Positions 7,343 through 16,095 of a stretch of 37,712 bases of DNA are shown piece by piece. The position numbers and the translations under genes are program-made. Position 1 is the first letter of the stretch. Each line of letters begins with the position of its first letter. The notes under the pieces are model-generated. The model searched no databases and was not told the origin of the DNA. It worked only from the letters and a program-made list of their open reading frames with translations. Source of the DNA: Paraburkholderia sp. (lineage in GTDB: Bacteria > Pseudomonadota > Gammaproteobacteria > Burkholderiales > Burkholderiaceae); the NCBI RefSeq assembly GCF_026225065.1, contig NZ_JAMFSB010000205.1, forward strand, positions 1-37,712. The letters run 5' to 3'.

Positions 7343-9217
7343 TTAACGCATACACCTTACTCCTTGAATCGCGTTGGCGGATATTGGGGAAAGCGCCGAA
7401 GGGGCCGCTCGCCACTCGCCCAGCGCGCTCTTTACCTCTTCTACGACAGGATCCCACTCTCCCAACTGACGTTGCCGGAACAGGCGCATTGACGGATACC
7501 ACGGGCTGTCTGTTCTGCCGGTCAGCCAGCGCCAGTCCGCGCAGGCAGGTATCAGCGTCCACACGGGCAACCCGGCGGCTCCGGCAAGGTGGGCAACGGA
7601 CGTGTCTACCGTAATGAGCAGATCGAGCGTCTGGAGTATCGCGAGCGTATCGGTGAAGTCTTCGATTGCGGGGCCTAACGTGTGCACGTCGAAGTCATTG
7701 GCGAGATATTCGCTCTGACGCTCGCACTCGCCTTTCTGCAAGGAATACCAGCTCACTTGCGGAAGTGTAAAAAGAGGCTTTAGCACCTCGAGCTGGATAG
7801 ACCGGTAACGGTCGAGAGCGTGAGTCGGGTTGCCTGCCCACACCAGGGCGACGCTTTTGCCTCCTTCGTGCATTCTTCGCGATGAAAGGGCATCAATGTA
7901 GCCCTGCCAATAGCGAACCTTGTCTGGCGCTGCCGCGATATAGGGCATCGCAACGGGGAGCATCGGCAAGGTGAGTTTCATGCGCTCCGGAATCCTTAGC
8001 ATATGGTTCCAGTAGTCGTAAGGTCCGGGAGGTACGGTGGTCCATACGGTTCGCACGTTCACCATGCTAGCCGCCAGCCTTGCTATTGGCCCGCTTACCA
8101 GTACGTCAACGGTTGCCCCTTGCTGATGCAACCATTCGGCAAACCGGATGAACTGGATTTCATCGCCACGCCCTTGCTCGCCAACCAGCAGGAACAGACG
8201 TCCCGCAATGGATTCGCCCTGCCATTCAGGAAACGTTGGACGGACCAGTTCTTTGTCCTGGCCGGGAATTTTGTAAAACCATCTGTACCGCTTCCAGCCC
8301 TCTTCGAACTCGCCAAGTCCAAGCTGCACGCCTGCCAGTTGAAATTGCATATACGGGTTGTCCGGCATAAGTCGCGCAGCTTCCATGCTGTGCGGCCGGC
8401 TTGGGGCGAGTTTGCCATGCATGCCAAGTGCGCGCGCTGCGTTGTGATGCAGCAGGGGATGGTGCGGACTGATGGCGAGCCCCTGCATGGCAACGTCGAA
8501 TGCTTCGCTGAAACGATCGTGGACGTTCAATACGAACGACAGCGATTTGAGCGCCTCGGCATCGCAGGCAAAGCGGGTTCGGATTTGCACGATCGCCTCG
8601 TGAAGCTGGCCGGTACGGTTCGCCTTTGCCAGTGCCGCAATCAGATCAAGACCGTCCTGCAGGCTGGACGCGTCGAGCGCCCACGTACGCAGCCAGTAGT
8701 CGGCAGCGTCATCGACGTTGCCGATTTGCGCACTGATTCGGGCCAGGGCGCGAATGGCGTGATGTAAATCCGGCTCGATTTCAAGCGACTTTTTGTAGTG
8801 GACGATTGCCTCACTGAAGCGGCCAGACAGTCGCAGGCAGTCGGCGAGGTTCCTGTGAAGGCTGGCGGTGCTGCCGGCCAAGGCGATCGCACGGCGATAG
8901 AACGCGTCGGCGCAAACAGGATCTCCCTGCCGCGCCGCGAGCAAACCAGCGTGCTCCCACAGATCGGCGCGGTCAGGAGCGACTTGCAGCGCCTGTTCAA
9001 GATAGTCGCGCGCCTGGTTCATGTCGTTCGCATGCACGCAGGCGAGCCCCATCAGGTGCAGCGCATGCACATGGCGTGGGCTGGCGGTGAGCACTTTGCG
9101 GTAACCGTTCATCGCCTCGGCAAAACGCCGCGCGTCAAAATCGGCGTCAGCGAGCACGACAAGCGCGCCCACGTCCAGGGTTGCGTCAGCGTCATTGGCG
9201 GGCGAGTGGTTGAGCAT
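7343..9217 (-). CDS. TPR-repeat protein with a C-terminal glycosyltransferase-like domain
   Basis: The protein has 624 residues. The N-terminal half (about 15-290) contains successive tetratricopeptide repeats, for example ARDYLEQALQVAPDRADLWE and AIVHYKKSLEIEPDLHHAIR. The C-terminal half (about 320-610) contains LFLLVGEQGRGDEIQFIRFA, a VALVWAGNPTHALDRYRSI segment, and DLLITVDTSVAHLAGAAGLP followed by a LIPACADWRWL motif. This combination is common in bacterial proteins annotated as TPR/glycosyltransferase family 9-like or O-GlcNAc transferase-like. Such proteins may glycosylate surface proteins or polysaccharide precursors. No signal peptide or membrane segment is seen, so it is probably cytoplasmic. 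The acceptor is unknown. It sits between a LysR gene and a secreted protease, both on the same strand. Confidence 0.82.
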   Translation of the reverse strand: MLNHSPANDADATLDVGALVVLADADFDARRFAEAMNGYRKVLTASPRHVHALHLMGLACVHANDMNQARDYLEQALQVAPDRADLWEHAGLLAARQGDPVCADAFYRRAIALAGSTASLHRNLADCLRLSGRFSEAIVHYKKSLEIEPDLHHAIRALARISAQIGNVDDAADYWLRTWALDASSLQDGLDLIAALAKANRTGQLHEAIVQIRTRFACDAEALKSLSFVLNVHDRFSEAFDVAMQGLAISPHHPLLHHNAARALGMHGKLAPSRPHSMEAARLMPDNPYMQFQLAGVQLGLGEFEEGWKRYRWFYKIPGQDKELVRPTFPEWQGESIAGRLFLLVGEQGRGDEIQFIRFAEWLHQQGATVDVLVSGPIARLAASMVNVRTVWTTVPPGPYDYWNHMLRIPERMKLTLPMLPVAMPYIAAAPDKVRYWQGYIDALSSRRMHEGGKSVALVWAGNPTHALDRYRSIQLEVLKPLFTLPQVSWYSLQKGECERQSEYLANDFDVHTLGPAIEDFTDTLAILQTLDLLITVDTSVAHLAGAAGLPVWTLIPACADWRWLTGRTDSPWYPSMRLFRQRQLGEWDPVVEEVKSALGEWRAAPSALSPISANAIQGVRCMR

Positions 9218-9325
9218 CGACGTTAGGCTTTGGGGTGTGGGTAGGCTGTTGTCCGTGAATCGAACCGGAACTACGCCCCGCGTCCGTAACTAGCACACAG
9301 GGGGCGCAGTTCGGGCGTGCCTTGC

Positions 9326-11398
9326 TTACTGCGAATAAGTGGCGAGGAGAGAGACGTCACTCAGCTTGTTACTGGCGCTGACGATGGCGTAGTACGTTCC
9401 CGGTGCCGGATTGGAGAGCGTACACGTGGCGGCCCCACCTCTCACCATTACGGACTCGCAGTCCGGGTGCAGCGGGGAGGGCGTGCCCGCCTTGATATCA
9501 AGGATTGCGGTCTGGCTGGACGTCGCCGGCGAGAGGGTAAATGTCAGGCTCTTGACCCCCGTAGGAACAACGAGATCGTAATTCTGCATCTCGCCGTTTT
9601 TCGCCGAAATCGTCAACGGTGTACCCGCACTCAGGTCCGTGAGGATCGGGGGAAGGACTCGAAATGGGCGCGTCAGCTTGCTCACGGCCCCGGTGCTATC
9701 CGTCACGCTGAAGGTAATTTCGTAGGTGCCGGGATACTCATAGTTCGTCCACGCAGTGACAGATTGCGTGCGGACCATATCAGGGCCGCCGGTGCCGAAA
9801 TTCCAGGCCCACGAAGTGATGGGCGCACCCCTGGCGGTAGAGCGATCCACGCAAGTGACTTGCATGATCGCCGTACTTTCTGAGCACGTGAAATCCGCGG
9901 CGGCCGGAATCTTTCCGGACCCGGCGGCGATGACAGTCGCGTTGGCATCCAGAATGCCCGTCCCGAGAGGTTGGTCCGGTGGACCGTCGGGAAACGGTTG
10001 CACATTCTGCGTGAGCAGGGTCCGCATTTCCGCAGGGCTTAGCGCCTTGGGGGCCACAGACTGGGCTAACGCGATCACTCCGCTTACCATCGGCGCGGCC
10101 ATCGACGTGCCGTCCATGTAGCCATAACCTTCCGTACCGGGGGCAGCCGTTCCGTTGTTGTAGGTCGACCAGATCGAGTCTCCGGGCGCAGCAAGATCGA
10201 CTGCCGCCCCATAGTTGGAGTCCACCCATCGCCAGCCAGGGCGGTTGGTGGCGCCCACATTGACGACGTTACGGCAATTGGCCGGCTCGAAATTCGTTGC
10301 ACTAACGGCATTGTTGCCTGCGGCTGCCACGACTACAGCGCCCTGGGCGGTGGCGTAGTCGATGGCATTCTGAAAGGCCGTTTCGCAGGAACCGAGGCCG
10401 CCGAGGCTGACGTTGATCACCTTGGCAGGGTTGGCATTGTTCGGGACGCCTGGAACGCTGCCGCCGGCGGCCCACGTGATGCCGTCGGCGATATCGGACG
10501 TATAGCCTCTTGCGCACGCATTCAATACGCGAACCGGGACCACCTTGGCAGCCGGCGCGACTCCCGCTATGCCGATATGGTTGTTGGTCTGCGCGGCCAT
10601 GATCCCCGCGACGTGCGTGCCGTGCCAGACGACTGAACATGTCTCGTTGATGATGCCCGGGTTCGTGCCGTTGCCACCACGATTATTAGAGGTGAAATCG
10701 TACCCGGGCAGGATGTTGGCATTGAGGTCGCTATGGCTGGTTACGCCGTTATCGATCATGGCGATCACGGCACCGGAGCCATTGGCGATATCCCAGGCGG
10801 CCTCAGCCCGTATTCCCGCCGTGGTGGTGCCGGGCTTCTGGTTCGAGGTCAGCCCCCACTGATTGCCGTACTCAGGGTCATTTGGAGCCATTGTTCCCGA
10901 CATTTCCGTATCGGGCTCCACGTATTCAACGTTCGGGTCCGACGCGATGGCCCGCATGAAAGCCCGGGCTTCCTCGGCATTGAGCTTGCGCCCTGTTGTC
11001 ACGACATCTGCCCCGATACCCATGCGCCGCAAATGGCGCGCCTTCGACGGGAACGCACTTGCGAGGCGATCAAGTTTTGCCTGGACCGCCGTCGTGGACC
11101 CGCCTTCCGAGGTGCCTGTCTTGTACTTGACGATGAAACGGTCCGTGGAGGTATCCGGCGTAAGGCTGGTCGGATTCATTTTCAACGACATCGCCATTGA
11201 AACGGTGCTGGAACTAGCGGCGCTGGCTGCTGCTGCGACTAAAGCCGTACTCTGTGCAGTTGGCACCGATTGGGTGGTCGAATCGCTTTCGCCGTGTCCG
11301 CCACACGCTGTTAACGCTAGCGCGAGGCAGAAACAGGTTATGCCGGCAAGCGCGCGGGGAAAGCGCTTTTTCGACTTTGCAAGGTCAGCTCTATTCAT
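9326..11398 (-). CDS. Secreted subtilisin-like serine protease (S8 family), probable lipoprotein
   Basis: With the ATG at 11398 the protein has 690 residues. An upstream in-frame TTG at 11485 would add 29 residues ahead of the signal peptide and is less likely. The N-terminus is a basic region followed by a hydrophobic stretch ending in LALALTAC, a lipobox with the lipidation cysteine at about residue 32. A propeptide (inhibitor I9-like) spans about 80-165. The catalytic triad is D216 (IAMIDNGV), H259 (WHGTHVAGI) and S432 (DGTSMAAPMVSG), with oxyanion-hole N362 (AAAGNN). A PKD-type domain (SWAWNFG, then GTYEITFSVTD) follows at about 520-585, and a C-terminal beta-rich PPC-like domain (GTYYAIVSASN) completes it. 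Its likely location is the cell envelope or outside the cell, after export and self-processing. Confidence 0.9.
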   Translation of the reverse strand: MNRADLAKSKKRFPRALAGITCFCLALALTACGGHGESDSTTQSVPTAQSTALVAAAASAASSSTVSMAMSLKMNPTSLTPDTSTDRFIVKYKTGTSEGGSTTAVQAKLDRLASAFPSKARHLRRMGIGADVVTTGRKLNAEEARAFMRAIASDPNVEYVEPDTEMSGTMAPNDPEYGNQWGLTSNQKPGTTTAGIRAEAAWDIANGSGAVIAMIDNGVTSHSDLNANILPGYDFTSNNRGGNGTNPGIINETCSVVWHGTHVAGIMAAQTNNHIGIAGVAPAAKVVPVRVLNACARGYTSDIADGITWAAGGSVPGVPNNANPAKVINVSLGGLGSCETAFQNAIDYATAQGAVVVAAAGNNAVSATNFEPANCRNVVNVGATNRPGWRWVDSNYGAAVDLAAPGDSIWSTYNNGTAAPGTEGYGYMDGTSMAAPMVSGVIALAQSVAPKALSPAEMRTLLTQNVQPFPDGPPDQPLGTGILDANATVIAAGSGKIPAAADFTCSESTAIMQVTCVDRSTARGAPITSWAWNFGTGGPDMVRTQSVTAWTNYEYPGTYEITFSVTDSTGAVSKLTRPFRVLPPILTDLSAGTPLTISAKNGEMQNYDLVVPTGVKSLTFTLSPATSSQTAILDIKAGTPSPLHPDCESVMVRGGAATCTLSNPAPGTYYAIVSASNKLSDVSLLATYSQ

Positions 11399-11705
11399 GG
11401 GCTCGCGCAAACCGGCTCGCGCTTTGTCCCGCTTCTGTGTTCGCAAGATTTTTCGTCTCTCTGATGAATTGTCGGGCTGATCCAATTCAGCCCATTAAGT
11501 TAAGATTCCTGAATAAATGAGATAAGGATCGCATGTCGCCAATCACGCCCTCAGCGGTCAAGAGTTCAAAACTGTGTCGGCGTTAAAAATAGCCTGATTA
11601 AGATATTGAATATCCTGATCAGGTTAAGCAAGTGGGAATTTCTTTTCTTTCGTCAGAATCTTTACCGGGTGGGTGGGATAAAGGCGGATCATGGATAGCC
11701 CCGCC
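11399..11705. other. AT-rich intergenic region between the protease gene and the pca promoter
   Basis: This region of about 300 bases is less GC-rich than its surroundings, especially 11500-11660. It contains a 10-bp palindrome, CCTGATCAGG, near 11614-11623 and related CCTGATT sequence nearby. It probably carries the protease promoter on the minus strand, but I could not assign a convincing -35/-10 pair. No ORF in it looks coding. Confidence 0.4.
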
Positions 11706-11735
11706 TTGACAAGCGCAAGCAGCAGCTTTCATAAT
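11706..11735 (+). promoter_or_regulatory. Sigma70 promoter of the pca operon
   Basis: A perfect -35 box TTGACA (11706-11711) is separated by 18 bp from CATAAT (11730-11735), one mismatch from the -10 consensus. Transcription would begin near 11742, about 180 bases before the pcaI start codon. Confidence 0.65.
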
Positions 11736-11745
11736 GCGCCAGTGC

Positions 11746-11779
11746 GTTCGCTAAACGAATCAGTGTTCGTATAACGAAC
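11746..11779 (+). promoter_or_regulatory. Two 15-bp IclR/PcaR-like operator repeats
   Basis: GTTCGCTAAACGAAT (11746-11760) and GTTCGTATAACGAAC (11765-11779) are related repeats spaced 19 bp apart. The second is a perfect GTTCGT/ACGAAC inverted repeat. They resemble the 15-bp site described for PcaR, the IclR-family regulator of pca genes in Pseudomonas. They lie just downstream of the predicted transcription start. Which regulator binds them is inferred, since no pcaR gene is in the window. Confidence 0.6.
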
Positions 11780-11924
11780 AAATTGCGTGTTGATCGAATC
11801 CGGTCGGCGCGCCATGACCAGGGCGTGGAGACCGTCCCGCAAGTCGTTCCGCGTGGTTCGCCAGAGCAGGCGTGCCGTGATGGTGCGAGCGGCAAGGTAC
11901 GGCGCGTCCCCAAGGGAATTCGAC

Positions 11925-12635
11925 ATGATCAACAAGATTTTCGAGTCACTTCAGTCGGCGGTCGCCGATGTGCACGACGGCGCGACCGTCATGATCGGCG
12001 GCTTCGGCACGGCTGGCATGCCGTCCGAGCTGATCGACGCGCTGATCGAGCAAGGCGCGCGCGAGCTCACCATCGTCAACAACAATGCTGGCAACGGCGA
12101 CATCGGCCTAGCCGCGTTGCTGAAGGCCAGGCGCGTGCGCAAGATCATCTGCTCGTTCCCGCGCCAGACTGATTCCTATGTGTTCGACGCGCTCTACCGC
12201 GCCGGTGAGATCGAACTCGAACTGGTGCCGCAGGGCAACCTCGCCGAGCGTATTCGCGCGGCAGGTGCGGGCATTGGTGGCTTCTTCACCCCGACTGCCT
12301 ACGGCACGAAACTCGCCGAGGGCAAGGAAACGCGCCTGATCGACGGCAAGCATTACGTGCTCGAGTCACCGCTGCATGCAGATTTCGCGCTTATCAAAGC
12401 CTTCAAGGGCGACCGCTGGGGCAATCTGGTGTATCGCAAGACGGCGCGTAACTTTGGCCCGATCATGGCGAGCGCGGCGAAAACCGCGGTCGTGCAGGTG
12501 TCGAAAGTGGTGCCGCTTGGCGAACTCGATCCGGAAGTGATCGTCACCCCCGGCATTTTCGTGCAACGCGTGATCGAAGTGCCGCAAGCCACGCATGAAG
12601 CCGAGCTTGCATCAGCATCCGCGACCGCCGCCTGA
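11925..12635 (+). CDS. pcaI: 3-oxoadipate CoA-transferase, subunit A
   Basis: Together with PcaJ this subunit transfers CoA from succinyl-CoA to 3-oxoadipate in the beta-ketoadipate pathway. The 236-residue protein begins MINKIFESLQSAVADVHDGA and contains the subunit-A glycine motif GGFGTAGMPSELIDALI, then IVNNNAGNGDIGLA and GGFFTPTAYGTKLAEGKE. The frame is open further upstream to 11787, but ATG 11925 is preceded by AAGGGA at good spacing and matches the usual family start. It is the first gene of the operon, 11 bp from pcaJ, and lies behind a clear promoter with two operator-like repeats. No unusual features are seen. Confidence 0.93.
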   Translation: MINKIFESLQSAVADVHDGATVMIGGFGTAGMPSELIDALIEQGARELTIVNNNAGNGDIGLAALLKARRVRKIICSFPRQTDSYVFDALYRAGEIELELVPQGNLAERIRAAGAGIGGFFTPTAYGTKLAEGKETRLIDGKHYVLESPLHADFALIKAFKGDRWGNLVYRKTARNFGPIMASAAKTAVVQVSKVVPLGELDPEVIVTPGIFVQRVIEVPQATHEAELASASATAA

Positions 12636-12646
12636 GGAGACCCGAC

Positions 12647-13306
12647 ATGAAAAAACTGACCCGCGATGAAATGGCGAAGCGCGTCGCTCAGGACATCCCT
12701 GAAGGCGCGTATGTGAACCTCGGTATCGGCGTGCCGACGCTGGTGGCCAACCACCTCGCTGCGGACAAGGAAATCTTCCTGCACAGCGAAAACGGCCTGC
12801 TCGGCATGGGCCCGGCACCGGCACCCGGCAAGGAAGACGACGAACTGATCAACGCCGGCAAGCAGCACGTCACATTGCTGACGGGCGGCGCGTACTTCCA
12901 CCATTCGGACTCGTTCGCGATGATGCGCGGCGGCCACCTGGACTTCTGCGTGCTCGGCGCATTCCAGGTATCGGCCACGGGCGACCTCGCGAACTGGCAC
13001 ACCGGCGCGCCGGATGCGATTCCGGCAGTCGGCGGCGCGATGGATCTGGCCATCGGCGCCAAGCAGGTGTACGTGATGATGGAGCACCTGACCAAGCAGG
13101 GCGAAAGCAAGATCGCCGCGGAGTGCACGTACCCGGTCACGGGTGTGGCCTGCGTGGATCGCATTTACACCGATCTGGCGATGATCGACGTCACCGCTGA
13201 CGGCCTCGTAGTACGCGAGATTTTCTCGGACATCGATTTCGACGCGCTGCACAAACTGACCGGCGTGCCTCTGATCGACGGCACCCAGGCGGCACGCGCT
13301 GCGTGA
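12647..13306 (+). CDS. pcaJ: 3-oxoadipate CoA-transferase, subunit B
   Basis: This is the catalytic partner of PcaI. The 219-residue protein contains YVNLGIGVPTLVANHL and the catalytic glutamate motif HSENGLLGMGP (E48), which forms the glutamyl-CoA intermediate. The segment KQGESKIAAECTYPVTGVAC is also typical. The start ATG follows GAGGAG with proper spacing. The gene is directly downstream of pcaI, and the two were probably made as a pair from one transcript. The next gene, pcaB, starts 133 bp later, so an additional promoter there is possible although not clearly visible. Confidence 0.94.
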   Translation: MKKLTRDEMAKRVAQDIPEGAYVNLGIGVPTLVANHLAADKEIFLHSENGLLGMGPAPAPGKEDDELINAGKQHVTLLTGGAYFHHSDSFAMMRGGHLDFCVLGAFQVSATGDLANWHTGAPDAIPAVGGAMDLAIGAKQVYVMMEHLTKQGESKIAAECTYPVTGVACVDRIYTDLAMIDVTADGLVVREIFSDIDFDALHKLTGVPLIDGTQAARAA

Positions 13307-13439
13307 CCTCGGCGCGGCGTTGACGACAATGGTGTAACTTGTCTGGCGTGTCTATTATTTTAGATGACCGCGTACGCTCCGCTTGCCCGTAGTTTCGGAC
13401 GCGCGGACGATACCCCTTTATCCGTTTTCCCACTCCACC

Positions 13440-14819
13440 ATGCTCGAAGCCAGCGCCCGTCTGACCGGTCTCATCTGCGGCACGCAGCCAATGAACGATG
13501 CCTGGTCGCCGCGCGCCACGCTGCAAAGAATGCTCGATGTCGAGGCGGCGCTCGCGCGGGCCTCGGCGCAGCACAAGGTCATTCCGCAATCGGCGGTGGC
13601 AGCTATCGAAGCGGCTTGCCAGGCCGATCAACTGGATGCCGACGCGCTCGCACGCGACGCGGCGCTCGGCGGCAATCTCGCCATTGGGGTCGTCAAGCAA
13701 CTGACTGCACGCGTGAAGGCGGCGAACGCGGAGGCGTCGAAATACGTCCACTGGGGCGCGACGAGCCAGGACATCATCGATACCGCGACCGTCCTGCAAC
13801 TGCGCGACACCTTCGATCTTCTCGGCCCTCATCTGGAATCCACCTGCGCCGCGCTCGCTGTGCTTGCCCGCAACCATCGCGCGACGCCGATGATCGGCCG
13901 GACCTGGTTGCAGCAGGCGCTGCCGATTACGCTGGGTCTGAAATTCGCGCAGTGGCTCGATGCGTTACTGCGCCATCAAGAACGGCTCGAAGCGTTGCGC
14001 CCGCGCGTGCTGGTACTGCAATTCGGCGGCGCGGCCGGCACGCTTGCGAGCCTGCGCGACGCGGCGCCCGAGGTGACTAGAGCGCTTGGCAAAGAGCTGG
14101 ACCTAAGCGTGCCCGCGGTGCCGTGGCACACGCAGCGCGACCGCATCGCCGAAACGGCTTCATGGTTCGGCATGTTGATCGGCACGCTTGGCAAGATTGC
14201 CCGCGACGTCTCGCTGCAGATGCAAACCGAACTCGGCGAACTGGCCGAACCGGCCGCGGCGGGCAAGGGCGGTTCATCGACGATGCCGCATAAGCGCAAT
14301 CCGGTCGGCTGCGCGGCTGTGCTGACCGCCTCGACGCGCGCGCCGGGGCTCGTCGCTACCGTGCTCGCGGGCATGGTGCAGGAGCACGAGCGCGCCCTCG
14401 GCGGCTGGCAGGCCGAGTGGGACGCACTGCCCGATCTCGCGCGGCTCTCGGGTGGAGCGCTTGCCAACATAGAACAGATCGTGAGCGGTCTCGACGTCAA
14501 CGTCGAGCGGCTCGCGGCCAATCTCGACGTCACGCATGGCCTGATCCTCGGCGAATCGGTGATGCTTGCGCTGGGCGACCGCATTGGCCGGCTCGATGCG
14601 CATCATCTGGTGGAGCGGGCTTCGAAAACGGCGGTGCAGTCGGGGCAGACGCTCTTCGACGTACTCGCTGCCGATACCGCTGTCACCGGACATCTTCCGG
14701 TCGAGCAACTGCAACACCTGCTCGATCCGGCTCAATACGTCGGCCAGGCACACGCCTATGTAGACGCTGTGCTGGCTCTTCATAGCGAGCGCGCAGGCCG
14801 CGCACCTTCCCAGGAGTAA
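13440..14819 (+). CDS. pcaB: 3-carboxy-cis,cis-muconate cycloisomerase
   Basis: This protein of about 459 residues belongs to the fumarase/aspartase superfamily and closes 3-carboxy-cis,cis-muconate to the lactone in the protocatechuate branch. The family signature GKGGSSTMPHKRNPVGCA is present, as is KYVHWGATSQDIIDTATVLQ, the usual active-site region. The N-terminal ATLQRMLDVEAALARA segment also fits PcaB. The frame extends upstream to 13383 through a TTG codon, but ATG 13440 gives an N-terminus closer to that expected. The gene is followed after four bases by pcaD. Confidence 0.93.
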   Translation: MLEASARLTGLICGTQPMNDAWSPRATLQRMLDVEAALARASAQHKVIPQSAVAAIEAACQADQLDADALARDAALGGNLAIGVVKQLTARVKAANAEASKYVHWGATSQDIIDTATVLQLRDTFDLLGPHLESTCAALAVLARNHRATPMIGRTWLQQALPITLGLKFAQWLDALLRHQERLEALRPRVLVLQFGGAAGTLASLRDAAPEVTRALGKELDLSVPAVPWHTQRDRIAETASWFGMLIGTLGKIARDVSLQMQTELGELAEPAAAGKGGSSTMPHKRNPVGCAAVLTASTRAPGLVATVLAGMVQEHERALGGWQAEWDALPDLARLSGGALANIEQIVSGLDVNVERLAANLDVTHGLILGESVMLALGDRIGRLDAHHLVERASKTAVQSGQTLFDVLAADTAVTGHLPVEQLQHLLDPAQYVGQAHAYVDAVLALHSERAGRAPSQE

Positions 14820-14823
14820 CGGA

Positions 14824-15615
14824 ATGCCCTACGCCGCAGTCAACGGCATCGAGCTTCACTATCGGATCGACGGCGACCGGCACGGCCACGCGCCGTGGAT
14901 CGTGCTGTCGAATTCGCTTGGCAGCGATATGTCGATGTGGGCGCCGCAAGTTGCGGCGCTATCGAAGACGTTCCGCGTGCTGCGCTACGACACGCGCGGC
15001 CATGGTCATTCGGAAGCGCCAAAGGGGCCGTATTCGATCGACCAGTTGACAGGCGACGTGATCGGCCTGATGGATACGCTGAAGATCGCCAAGGCGAATT
15101 TTTGTGGCCTGTCGATGGGTGGCCTGACCGGCGTCGGCCTCGCGGCCCGTCATGCGAACCGCTTCGAACGCGTCGTGCTGTGCAATACGGCAGCGCGCAT
15201 CGGCTCGCCGGAGGTATGGGTGCCGCGCGCCGAAAGGGCGCGCAAGGAAGGGATGCTGACGCTTTCCGAAGCAGTCTTGCCGCGCTGGTTCACCGCCGAG
15301 TTCATCGCACGCGAACCGCTGATCTTCTCCGTGATCCGCGATGTTTTCATCCACACGGACAAGGAAGGCTATGCCAGCAATTGCGAAGCGATCGATGCCA
15401 CCGACCTGCGTCCCGAAGCGCCCGGCATCAAGCTGCCTGTACTGGTGATTTCCGGCACGCATGATCTGGCCGCGACGCCCGCGCAAGGCACGGAGCTTGC
15501 TGCGGCGATTCCTGGCGCGCGCTATGTCGAGCTGGACTCCTCGCATATTTCCAACATCGAGCAGGCGGACGCCTTTACGAGGACCATCCTCGACTTCCTC
15601 ACGGAGCAACAATGA
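14824..15615 (+). CDS. pcaD: 3-oxoadipate enol-lactonase
   Basis: This 263-residue alpha/beta hydrolase hydrolyses 3-oxoadipate enol-lactone to 3-oxoadipate. It has the oxyanion region IVLSNSLGSDMSMWAPQ, the nucleophile elbow CGLSMGG (S97), an acid residue in SGTHDLAATP, and the catalytic histidine in SSHISNIEQ near the C-terminus. The YDTRGHGHSEAP segment is standard for this group. ATG 14824 is preceded by AGGAG. It overlaps the following pcaC gene by 4 bp (ATGA), which indicates translational coupling. In some organisms pcaD and pcaC are fused as pcaL; here they are separate. Confidence 0.94.
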   Translation: MPYAAVNGIELHYRIDGDRHGHAPWIVLSNSLGSDMSMWAPQVAALSKTFRVLRYDTRGHGHSEAPKGPYSIDQLTGDVIGLMDTLKIAKANFCGLSMGGLTGVGLAARHANRFERVVLCNTAARIGSPEVWVPRAERARKEGMLTLSEAVLPRWFTAEFIAREPLIFSVIRDVFIHTDKEGYASNCEAIDATDLRPEAPGIKLPVLVISGTHDLAATPAQGTELAAAIPGARYVELDSSHISNIEQADAFTRTILDFLTEQQ

Positions 15616-16001
15616 ACGACGACGAACGTTACGAAGCTGGAATGAACGTGCGCCGCGCCGTGCTGGGCGACGCGCACGTAGAGCGGTCTTTGGCCAACCG
15701 CACCGAACTCACCGAAGAATTCCAGAACTTCATCACGCGTTACGCATGGGGCGAGATCTGGACGCGCGAAGGTTTGCCGCGTCATAGCCGCAGCCTCGTG
15801 ACGATCGCGCTGATGGTTGCGCTCAATCGCAGCGAAGAACTTGCGTTGCATCTGCGGGCGGCGAAGAACAACGGCGTGACCCGCGACGAGATCAAGGAAG
15901 TGCTGCTGCAGACCGCGATCTATTGCGGCGTGCCCGCGGCTAACTCGGCGTTCCATCTGGCCGACAAGCTGTTCCGCGAGGACGACGCGGCAAAGGCGTA
16001 A
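15612..16001 (+). CDS. pcaC: 4-carboxymuconolactone decarboxylase
   Basis: This 129-residue protein of the CMD/AhpD-like family decarboxylates 4-carboxymuconolactone to 3-oxoadipate enol-lactone. Typical segments are FQNFITRYAWGEIWTREGLP, HSRSLVTIALMVALNRSEEL and a C-terminal DEIKEVLLQTAIYCGVPAAN. Its length equals that of standalone PcaC. The ATG overlaps the pcaD stop codon. It appears to be the last gene of the pca operon: the next gene is convergent, and a 14-bp palindrome lies in between (16015-16028). The upstream enzymes PcaHG and the final thiolase PcaF are not in this window. Confidence 0.94.
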   Translation: MNDDERYEAGMNVRRAVLGDAHVERSLANRTELTEEFQNFITRYAWGEIWTREGLPRHSRSLVTIALMVALNRSEELALHLRAAKNNGVTRDEIKEVLLQTAIYCGVPAANSAFHLADKLFREDDAAKA

Positions 16002-16095
16002 GCGCTTAAGCATTTACGCCCGGGCGTATCGGGTGGCGAGCGTGAGTTCGCCCTCGATAGCAGCGTGGAGCCCGCGGGACGTTGCCCGCCAACCC

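Noticed and set aside
8003..8767. Plus-strand open frame of 254 codons opposite the TPR protein gene
   Set aside because: It is antisense to a well-supported gene, has no ribosome binding site and no protein-like pattern.
16015..16028. 14-bp palindrome TACGCCCGGGCGTA between pcaC and the TetR gene
   Set aside because: It is a continuous palindrome without a loop or T tract, so I do not call it a terminator. It could be chance in GC-rich DNA.
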